Source of the DNA: CAJOLV01 sp045631885
Lineage (GTDB): Bacteria > Bacillota_I > Bacilli_A > RFN20 > CAG-826
Direction of reading: 5' to 3'
NCBI GenBank assembly: GCA_045631885.1
Contig: JAZQVN010000016.1
Location: forward strand, 1 to 27,586
DNA length: 27,586 bases
The translations under genes were made by a program, and so were the position numbers. Below, piece by piece: positions 6,254 through 12,994 of the stretch. How positions within the stretch are numbered: the first letter of the stretch is position 1; each line of letters begins with the position of its first letter. The notes beneath the pieces were generated by a model. The model worked only from the letters and a program-made list of their open reading frames with translations, searched no databases and was not told where the DNA came from.

Positions 6254-8815
6254 TTATTCTTTAATCGCTTCTCGAATTGTGACGATGTAGTCAACGTTAT
6301 TCGTTTCATCGTGCACATAATCGTGTCTAAACTCAAGAGACAAGACTTCTCCTTTAGTGTTTTTCACTTGAGAGATATAACAGAAGCTATTTTTTTCTCT
6401 ATTCATGATTTTCTCGCGACATTCCATCGCATCATTTACGGATTTCTTACCAACAATTCGCTTTGCGAATGAACCGTCATTCATCTCTTTTTCTAGTTGT
6501 TCTGTCGATAATCCTAATCTTTTAGATAGACCGTGTGAGGCAACGGTATATGTAATTGTGTTCTTAGCTCTTTTGATAAAGATGAAACTATCGCTGGAAT
6601 ATTTAGTGATTAAGCGCATCTTTTGTTGTAAATCAGCGTATCCGGTGACGTTATTAGCGGAACCATAAAAACGGTAACCATCTTCTTTTTCGCCGATGTA
6701 ATAGAACTTCATAATATAGGTCGTTAATAAACCATCAATTGTGTAGAATCTTAAGACACCAGTCGAACCATTTAAACGATCTTCCATTGCATCTTTTAAT
6801 AACTTATAAATTCTCGGTTTATCATCTGGATGTAACACATTTTGAATATTCACGATTTTCTCTTGGAAATCCGGGACATGAACGACACGATAGAATTGTT
6901 GATTATATCTAACAATATCCACTGATTCATCGTGCCAAGAATAGAATGCTACTGCGCCGATAATGTTATTTAACATTGTATCGCTATAAATATTCTTATC
7001 TAAGAATTCTCTTAAGCGGAATTGTTCATTAACTTTGACAACAAATCCACGACGATCAACATCGTGTTCGTAGCAGATTAATTTTTCAAAGTCTTTAATT
7101 GGCATTGGGCGATGGAAATAGAAGCCTTGGGCGTATCTGACACCTAAGCTCTCTAAGAAACGAGATTGTTCTTTGGTTTCAACGCCTTCGACAATCATCG
7201 GAACTCCAATGATTTTGGCCATATTAATAATTGATTCAAGAATATGGATAGTCTTTTCGTGAGTTTCATCATCACTATGATTTAAGAATCTGGCATCTAA
7301 TTTAATCGCATCCATCTTCGTGGAGTTGAGCATATTTAATGAAGAATAACCACTACCAAAGTCATCCATCAAAACAATAAAGCCCATTTCGTGCAAACGA
7401 TTAATAACACTAGAGACAATTTCTTCTTGCGTATAAGCGGATTCAGTAATTTCAATCTTTAAATAATTCTTTGGTAAATCATATTTTTCCACTAATTCTT
7501 TAAATTTATTAGGAACATCAAAAGTAAAGATATCGACGCGAGAAACATTTAACGAAATCGGAATCGGTTTAAAACCTTTATCGATCAATCCCTTTAACCA
7601 AATACAAACTTCTTCCCATAAATATTGGTCCATATCAGCGACGAAACCAAATTGTTCTAGCACTGGAATAAACACTCCAGGTGGGATAATTTTGCCATCC
7701 GGTTTAATCCATCTCGCTAAGGCTTCACCACCAACGATTTTATGAGTGGAAATTCTCACTTGTGGTTGGACATAGAAAGTGATTTCTTTATTTTTTAAAG
7801 CTTTGATAAAGTCATATAAAGTCTTATAGTCGCTTTCTAATTGAGCGTGCATCTCAGAATCGTAAACATAGATCCTTTGACGAATATCGTGTTTAGCTTT
7901 ATTTGAAGCAATCGAGGCTCTATCTAAAACATCTTCCACAGTTAAGAAATCTTCAACCACTCCTACACCAATCGCAGGCATAAAGCCAAAGGATAAATCA
8001 AATGAAAGAATGATGTTACGAATTGCTTCATATAATTGGCCGACTAAACTCATATTAAATGGTAATAAAACAGCAAAGTCATCTTGACCTAAATACCCAG
8101 AAACAGAATTCCAATTTTCTTCATTTTTACGCAAAACAGCGCCGATTTGCCCTAATAAATTGTTCCCTGTCTCTCTTCCAAACCAATCATCAAAGAGCTT
8201 GAAGTGCTCGATATCGATGGCCAAAACACACCATTTAATCTGGCGGTTTTCTCTCACTACCATATCCGCTTTTTGGGTAAAAGCATGTTCATTTAATAAG
8301 TTAGTTAAGTTGTCTCTATTGATGTCTAATTCATCACCTGTAATATTACCGATTTCACGGGTTTTTAGATGATGAATATCAAAGACATAGAATTTCCAAA
8401 CGCCTTCTTTTAAGCCATATTCTTTTCCGGTAATAAGGCATTGTTCAACCCAACGATAACTACCATTTTGTAATTTATAACGGAAATGTCCAAAGCGGAA
8501 ATTTCTCATCGGTGAAGATTCGAGTTTAGCAAGACAATTATCTGGATCCATTAAATCTTCATAAGCTTTTAAATCATCAGGATGGACAATGTGGTCGTGA
8601 GAGTATTTATATAAACGTTTGTAGGATAGGCCAGATATTTCAGGGGCAAAGTATTTGCCGCTAGCGTGATAGAGGTGGTTAAAGACGTCATTATTCATAT
8701 CAACAATGACGATTTCATCTGCGGTGGAATTATCTAAGTACTGAAGTATATTTAAAGAACTGTTCGGTTGGAAGAACATGCTATAAAATCTCGTTCTCTC
8801 TTTTAATGCATTCAT
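6254..8815 (-). CDS. PAS - degenerate GGDEF - EAL - PAS cyclic-di-GMP phosphodiesterase
   Basis: 853 residues, soluble. Residues ~20-160 form a PAS-like sensor ('HPDDLKAYEDLMD', 'GSYRWVEQCLITG'). A GGDEF-fold domain at ~165-325 has the signature changed to GQDDF (243-247), so cyclase activity is unlikely; such domains often bind GTP as a regulator. The EAL domain (~335-600) is complete: EALARW at 364-369, SLNVSR, EITES, DDFG at 484-487, EGVET with E543, and QGFYFHRPMP; it should hydrolyse cyclic-di-GMP. Residues ~620-853 look like two further PAS-type domains ('LHPDDKPRIYKLLKDAMED', then 'SDSFIFIKRAKNTITYTVASHG'), an unusual C-terminal sensory extension. GGGGG precedes the ATG by about ten bases. 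It lies 15 bases after the diguanylate cyclase gene, in one operon with it. The GAAA-loop terminator follows at once. Confidence 0.93.
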   Translation of the reverse strand: MNALKERTRFYSMFFQPNSSLNILQYLDNSTADEIVIVDMNNDVFNHLYHASGKYFAPEISGLSYKRLYKYSHDHIVHPDDLKAYEDLMDPDNCLAKLESSPMRNFRFGHFRYKLQNGSYRWVEQCLITGKEYGLKEGVWKFYVFDIHHLKTREIGNITGDELDINRDNLTNLLNEHAFTQKADMVVRENRQIKWCVLAIDIEHFKLFDDWFGRETGNNLLGQIGAVLRKNEENWNSVSGYLGQDDFAVLLPFNMSLVGQLYEAIRNIILSFDLSFGFMPAIGVGVVEDFLTVEDVLDRASIASNKAKHDIRQRIYVYDSEMHAQLESDYKTLYDFIKALKNKEITFYVQPQVRISTHKIVGGEALARWIKPDGKIIPPGVFIPVLEQFGFVADMDQYLWEEVCIWLKGLIDKGFKPIPISLNVSRVDIFTFDVPNKFKELVEKYDLPKNYLKIEITESAYTQEEIVSSVINRLHEMGFIVLMDDFGSGYSSLNMLNSTKMDAIKLDARFLNHSDDETHEKTIHILESIINMAKIIGVPMIVEGVETKEQSRFLESLGVRYAQGFYFHRPMPIKDFEKLICYEHDVDRRGFVVKVNEQFRLREFLDKNIYSDTMLNNIIGAVAFYSWHDESVDIVRYNQQFYRVVHVPDFQEKIVNIQNVLHPDDKPRIYKLLKDAMEDRLNGSTGVLRFYTIDGLLTTYIMKFYYIGEKEDGYRFYGSANNVTGYADLQQKMRLITKYSSDSFIFIKRAKNTITYTVASHGLSKRLGLSTEQLEKEMNDGSFAKRIVGKKSVNDAMECREKIMNREKNSFCYISQVKNTKGEVLSLEFRHDYVHDETNNVDYIVTIREAIKE

Positions 8816-8830
8816 GTTAATTTACCCCCG

Positions 8831-9916
8831 CTATAAATCTTTCTTATCCTTTTTCATCAAATACTTGTTCTCATACATATATTTATCTGAAGCCTTAATA
8901 GCTTCATCAATTGCGGCGTTTAATTTCTTTTCTGCGTAACCAAAAGCGCATGAATATGGAGTTTTAGCTAATTCTTCACGCATCTTTTTCACACTGCTTT
9001 CGACTTCTTCTAAAGTGCTTCCATGATATAAAATCATGAATTCATCACCACCAACACGGAAGCAATGCGCACCTTGACCAGAATGAATTTTTAAGATCTC
9101 CGCTAAAGTGACTAAAGCTTGGTCTCCTGCAGCGTGACCTTGTTTATCATTAATGACTTTTAAGTCATTCATATCAATTGATGCCACAAATGTTATTCTA
9201 TTTTCTTTTTCAATTAATTCTTGATAATAACTCTGACGGTTTCTTAAACCCGTTAACGGATCGATACTCGCCATTCTTATATATATAAATATAAAATAGA
9301 AAACTAACGCTGAAGCAAAGATTGGATTGTAATTATCTGTGATACCTAAAACGACTAGAACAATCACTCCTGCCATCGATGCTAAGGCAATATATAAAGC
9401 GATAATTCTATTAATTAGTGTGGAATGACGTAAATGGATAATGTTTAAAACAACAAAAAGCAATAAATATAGTCCAAATACGATGTAAGGCCAATATTTA
9501 AGTGGTCCACCTTGATAAGAGTTATTTTCTGTGTAGTAGAAAATTAATTGACTCCACTGACTAGAATAATAAAACGGCATACTCACTATCGCAGGGATGA
9601 GCATAAAATAAAACCACTTCTTTTCAATAGGTTTAATGATATGAGAAAGAAGTAAAATGACAAAGTATAAAAGGAATGGATAAATAGAATATTTAGTCGC
9701 AGTTAAAATTGGTCTCCAAAGACTCAGTGTTTCGAAAGTTTGAGTCCACTTTTCTACTGCAGTAACTATAGTAGAAAAGAACAACAAAGCAATTGTTAAT
9801 CGAATGTAAAATTTAATCTTTTTAGGCGTATGCGCGCTAATAAAAAGAACAATTAGTAATCCGACTAATTCAAAAACCATCACGAAATTCTCGACGAACA
9901 ATTGTCCAAAATCCAT
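8831..9916 (-). CDS. membrane diguanylate cyclase (7 helices + GGDEF)
   Basis: 361 residues. Seven hydrophobic helices fill residues ~9-215, followed at ~217-350 by a full GGDEF domain: 'DPLTGLRNR' at 219-227, 'SIDMNDLKVINDKQGHAAGD' at 246-265 and GGDEF at 289-293. The active-site residues are intact, so it should make cyclic-di-GMP from two GTP. The inhibitory I-site RxxD expected five residues before GGDEF reads GQGA, so product inhibition is probably absent. The membrane part resembles seven-helix sensor regions in general, with no extracellular domain; the ligand is unknown. It is the first gene of the operon with the EAL protein, a making-and-breaking pair. I could not settle a promoter; only GAAG-type purines precede the ATG. 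Confidence 0.93.
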   Translation of the reverse strand: MDFGQLFVENFVMVFELVGLLIVLFISAHTPKKIKFYIRLTIALLFFSTIVTAVEKWTQTFETLSLWRPILTATKYSIYPFLLYFVILLLSHIIKPIEKKWFYFMLIPAIVSMPFYYSSQWSQLIFYYTENNSYQGGPLKYWPYIVFGLYLLLFVVLNIIHLRHSTLINRIIALYIALASMAGVIVLVVLGITDNYNPIFASALVFYFIFIYIRMASIDPLTGLRNRQSYYQELIEKENRITFVASIDMNDLKVINDKQGHAAGDQALVTLAEILKIHSGQGAHCFRVGGDEFMILYHGSTLEEVESSVKKMREELAKTPYSCAFGYAEKKLNAAIDEAIKASDKYMYENKYLMKKDKKDL

Positions 9917-9979
9917 ATCTTCTACAACAAGTATTTCATACTTTAGACATTTTTGCCATTTATTTTCTCATTCAAAAAG

Positions 9980-10003
9980 AAAAAACCGTTAATTAATAAC
10001 GGT
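9980..10003 (-). terminator. intrinsic terminator of the NUDIX-GNAT operon
   Basis: Hairpin at 9985-10003, stem ACCGTTA/TAACGGT with a five-base AT loop, followed by TTTTTTC on the minus strand. It lies about 45 bases after the GNAT stop and 70 bases before the cyclase start. Confidence 0.88.
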
Positions 10004-10046
10004 ATTTCTTTCCGTTTCTCGAAAGCGGTTTTCTTATAATGTTAAC

Positions 10047-10598
10047 CTATTTAATGTTGTTATATAATATGGAAATCCAGCAATCTTTGTTTTCTCCATA
10101 TTGAGTTTCAGTCTTCACCATTTTGTAATGTTTGAATCCGCATTTCTCTTGGACTCGTCTAGATCTATCATTATCTAGATAATGGCCACAAGATAAAAAA
10201 TCAAGTTTGATTTCTTGAAAACAGAACTTGATTACCGCTTTGACGGCTTCTGGCATCATTCCTTGTCCCCAATAATCTTTGGCCAAAACATAACCAATTG
10301 ACCTACCCTTCAAATCTTTGAATTCTGGTAAGTCGTCTTCATTATAATATTCAATACCAACAGAACCAATTGCTTTGCCGTTATATTCAATCGCGAATGT
10401 TTTCTTTTTCTCAACAAAACTAGTTAATATTCTTAAAGATTCTTCTTTATTTTTATGTGGTAACCAACCAGCTTTTTGGCCCACTCCATCGACACTCGCG
10501 TATTCATAAAAATCATCGAGATCTTCATATCTCCATGGTCTAAGAGTTAATCTTTCTGTTTTTAATATGACGTTTGATATATCTACATTCGCATTCAT
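10047..10598 (-). CDS. GNAT N-acetyltransferase, RimJ/RimL-like
   Basis: 183 residues, full length for the Acetyltransf_3 group. The opening 'LKTERLTLRPWRYEDLDDFYEYAS' is the usual start of RimJ/RimL-type enzymes. The acetyl-CoA site is 'IGYVLAKDYWGQGMMPEAV' (around 106-124), then 'YLDNDRSRRVQEKCGFKHY', the conserved beta-bulge and 'EKCGF' end. It moves an acetyl group from acetyl-CoA to an amine, such as a protein N-terminus or a small molecule; the substrate cannot be told. The ATG overlaps the TGA of the NUDIX gene (ATGA), so translation is coupled. It ends its transcript, with a terminator at 9980-10003. Confidence 0.93.
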   Translation of the reverse strand: MNANVDISNVILKTERLTLRPWRYEDLDDFYEYASVDGVGQKAGWLPHKNKEESLRILTSFVEKKKTFAIEYNGKAIGSVGIEYYNEDDLPEFKDLKGRSIGYVLAKDYWGQGMMPEAVKAVIKFCFQEIKLDFLSCGHYLDNDRSRRVQEKCGFKHYKMVKTETQYGENKDCWISILYNNIK

Positions 10599-11071
10599 AA
10601 TAATTCTTCTAACGCGGTAAATTCGCGTAGATACATTCCTCTTCTTTCTTCAAATATATCTCGATATTTTTCGTGCTGACCAAAAATAGATAATATTTCT
10701 TTTAAAGAAATCCATCTTGGTTCCATACCATTTTTCTTTTCTCCATCAGTGAGATTAGTTTCACCTTTAGAAATGATGTTTCCGAAGAAATATTTACTGA
10801 CGAATTTCTCATGACCGTAATATTCATCTATTTCTAAAACACATTCATCCGCATCAATGATATAACCAGTTTCTTCTTTCACTTCTCTTTTCACACAATC
10901 AATATCACTTTCTCCCCTTTCTAATCCACCACCAGGGATTTGATATTGATCGGTGTTTTTCTCAAATGATACTAAAAGTTTATTATCTTTGATAATAATT
11001 GCGCGACATGCAGTTCTAATACGGTCAATTTTACCGGTATAGTTATCACCTTTAATTTCAATGATTTTCAT
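10595..11071 (-). CDS. NUDIX hydrolase
   Basis: 158 residues. The Nudix box is complete at ~48-70: GGLERGE, then REVKEETGY, fitting G-x5-E-x7-REUxEExGU, with the metal-binding glutamates in REVKEE. A preceding beta strand pair 'TACRAIIIKDNKLLVSF' is typical. Such enzymes hydrolyse nucleoside diphosphates linked to another group; the late 'EPRWISLKEIL' is common in general housekeeping members, and I cannot name the substrate. The gene starts its operon and overlaps the next gene (GNAT) by four bases. A perfect TATAAT ends seven bases before the ATG with no Shine-Dalgarno, so a leaderless mRNA is likely. It uses TGA as its stop. Confidence 0.94.
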   Translation of the reverse strand: MKIIEIKGDNYTGKIDRIRTACRAIIIKDNKLLVSFEKNTDQYQIPGGGLERGESDIDCVKREVKEETGYIIDADECVLEIDEYYGHEKFVSKYFFGNIISKGETNLTDGEKKNGMEPRWISLKEILSIFGQHEKYRDIFEERRGMYLREFTALEELL

Positions 11072-11078
11072 GTTCTAC

Positions 11079-11084
11079 ATTATA
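11079..11084 (-). promoter_or_regulatory. -10 box of the NUDIX-GNAT operon
   Basis: Perfect TATAAT, seven bases before the ATG at 11071, and five bases downstream of the U-tract of the terminator at 11089-11110. The -35 position falls within that terminator and does not match well. Confidence 0.65.
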
Positions 11085-11088
11085 CATC

Positions 11089-11110
11089 AAAAAAGAGAGG
11101 TTTCCCTCTC
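11089..11110 (-). terminator. intrinsic terminator of the FAD-protein gene
   Basis: Stem GAGAGG/CCTCTC with a GAAA loop (11095-11110), followed by TTTTTTG on the minus strand, about 23 bases after the stop of the gene at 11134. Confidence 0.92.
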
Positions 11111-11133
11111 AAATTTGTTTGATTCTATTGATA

Positions 11134-12594
11134 TTAGAAGAATCTTCCAATGATATCTTTACTTGCTGCGCAGGTATCTTCCATATCACCGAAGGAGATA
11201 ATTTCACCAGCGTAGAAGGTATTCTTATTACCTTGTAAAGCTTCTAATCTATCATACCAACCCGCTGCATAATCTTGTGCAGAAACGTGTGGGCAGTAAT
11301 AAACTTCTTGGACGAAGTGTTTTTCTTTGACTGGGAAGCCAACTTTCTTCATATCTTCTTCCATTGTTTCGATGACTTTATCAAATGGAACATCTGGAGA
11401 ACCAGTGTGATTTGCCAAAGCATAGACTGTAGCTGGACAATCTCTATCTAAGCATTGCCATCTGTTGTAATAGACCATCGCGTGACCTAATTTTTCTGGA
11501 ACCATGTTTTCCACTAAGTAGCCAGAGATATTTGGAGATTTACCTTCTTCGAAGGTACCGATGAAGTCACAATATCTTTCGTGAATGATTTTGGAGAATA
11601 ATTCTTTTTCTTCTTCTGTCGCATCAGCGTAGTTAGCGAAGTAATCTAATGGAGTTGTGACGATTAATTTATCGAATTCTTCGGTCTTGAGTTTGCCATC
11701 TTTACCTTTTGTGGTCACTAAGACTTTGCCTTCTGGACGTTCAACTTTGACGACTTCTGTTTCTAAAATCGCTGGATGCATTAATTTTTCATTAACATGG
11801 ACATAGATTTGTTGTGTACCTTCTTGCCATGTCCATAATTTCATATTGACGAATTCTAACGCGGTTGTGACGTCTAAGTATTTCATGACTAAGGCCGCTG
11901 GGATTTCATCAAAGAAACCATAACCGAATGATGTAAATGGAGCAATCCAGATTCTTTGGACTTCTTCAACACCGTTGATTCTGCAGAATTCTGCAAATGG
12001 TAAGGCTAAATCTTTGAGGTTTGGGTTACTACCTTTAATGTAGTTAGGGAATGAACTCTCTTTTGTCGCACCGCAATATCCATCGACACCTTTAGAAATA
12101 CCGAAGTATTCACCTTTAGCGACACCGATATGGCCGTAGCAGTCATAACCGACATATTTGGTTTGCATTAATTTATTGAGTTTCTTCATTTGTTTCTTTA
12201 GTTTTACTAAACCAAAGAGTTTTTTGAACGAGAAATTCACTTTTGGTTCAAATGGATGATCAATTTCACCAGTGACTTTTCTGAATTCTCTTCTCATATT
12301 TGGTTCGCCTTCTTTGAAGTCTGGACCTTTATGATAGTATCCACCGAATTCTTCCATTTCACTGACTGCGTGATAAGTAATCGCACCCATGATCGCACCG
12401 GTTTCGAAGCTCTTTTCTTCTTCTTTACCGTTGTGTTTAACTTTCATCTTTGGTGACCAACATTTGCCACCGACTTTGTTTAATTTTTCATAGATTGTAT
12501 AGTTGGTGTATCCTTTTTTCTCAAGATACATTGCACAAGAAAGACCAGCAGGTCCTCCACCAATAATACAAATTCTTTCTTTGTTATTTGGCAT
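11134..12594 (-). CDS. FAD-dependent oxidoreductase of the flavin amine oxidase fold
   Basis: 486 residues. The N-terminus has the dinucleotide-binding motif GGGPAGL at 12-18, with E36 for the adenosine ribose and 'NKVGGKCWS' following, the pattern of flavin amine oxidases and related proteins (PF01593). The C-terminal FAD contact is 'FYAGEIISFGDMEDTCAASKDI'. The middle has no membrane segment. The overall style, including the mid-protein 'WTWQEGTQQIYVHV' and 'YYNRW', recalls fatty-acid-modifying or uncharacterised members more than true amine oxidases; the substrate is not known. GGAGG is well placed six bases before the ATG, with TATAGG (weak -10) and TTGTTT (weak -35) upstream. It stands as a single gene, with the GAAA terminator behind it. 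Confidence 0.88.
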   Translation of the reverse strand: MPNNKERICIIGGGPAGLSCAMYLEKKGYTNYTIYEKLNKVGGKCWSPKMKVKHNGKEEEKSFETGAIMGAITYHAVSEMEEFGGYYHKGPDFKEGEPNMRREFRKVTGEIDHPFEPKVNFSFKKLFGLVKLKKQMKKLNKLMQTKYVGYDCYGHIGVAKGEYFGISKGVDGYCGATKESSFPNYIKGSNPNLKDLALPFAEFCRINGVEEVQRIWIAPFTSFGYGFFDEIPAALVMKYLDVTTALEFVNMKLWTWQEGTQQIYVHVNEKLMHPAILETEVVKVERPEGKVLVTTKGKDGKLKTEEFDKLIVTTPLDYFANYADATEEEKELFSKIIHERYCDFIGTFEEGKSPNISGYLVENMVPEKLGHAMVYYNRWQCLDRDCPATVYALANHTGSPDVPFDKVIETMEEDMKKVGFPVKEKHFVQEVYYCPHVSAQDYAAGWYDRLEALQGNKNTFYAGEIISFGDMEDTCAASKDIIGRFF

Positions 12595-12669
12595 ATTTTC
12601 CTCCGTAAAAGAACTATGAGTCTTAATTACCTATATTTTAGCACTTTATTTAAACAATAAATAATATTT

Positions 12670-12984
12670 TTAATCAGTTTCTTCATCCATCATTTCTAAT
12701 AAGAAACTAACTGGTCTAAAGCCATCATTACATGAAATCATCGCTGATTTCTCATTTTTCATCCATCCATCATAGAAATTACCTTCACCTTTTGATAAAG
12801 ATAAAACAAATGGGGAGATGGTTTCCCAAGCACTGTCACAAAATCCTTCTGGTCTTTGATGACCATTTGCGATGAAAACTTGTCCCACTTTCATCTCGCA
12901 AGCGTGTTCAATGGGGTTTTCATATTCCTTAATTAAATCGTCATAACGAGTAATACGCTTGACTGTAATCTTAACTTTTTTCAT
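12670..12984 (-). CDS. TIGR04076-family small protein
   Basis: 104 residues. The order 'KKVKITVKRI', 'ACEMKVGQVFIANGHQRPEGFCDSAWETISPFVLSLS', and 'MISCNDGFRPVSFLLEMM' fits the TIGR04076 family, whose members are short, cytoplasmic and often have conserved Cys residues (here C29, C49 and C86 are candidates). Function is not known. The gene starts ten bases after the TIR/NB-ARC gene and has no ribosome site; a run TATAAATATATAAAT directly before the ATG could be a -10 giving a near-leaderless message, or it is simply translated from the shared transcript. Nothing like a terminator is visible behind it up to the FAD gene (12595-12669). Confidence 0.82.
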   Translation of the reverse strand: MKKVKITVKRITRYDDLIKEYENPIEHACEMKVGQVFIANGHQRPEGFCDSAWETISPFVLSLSKGEGNFYDGWMKNEKSAMISCNDGFRPVSFLLEMMDEETD

Positions 12985-12994
12985 ATTTATATAT

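Noticed and set aside
6193..6336. Longer acyltransferase start, 48 codons upstream
   Set aside because: The extension overlaps the EAL gene, its terminator and the acyltransferase promoter; the ATG at 6192 is better placed.
10011..10037. Plus-strand terminator (CCGTTTC...GAAAGCGG then TTTTCTT)
   Set aside because: The stem needs a bulge, the U-tract is interrupted and no plus-strand gene lies before it.
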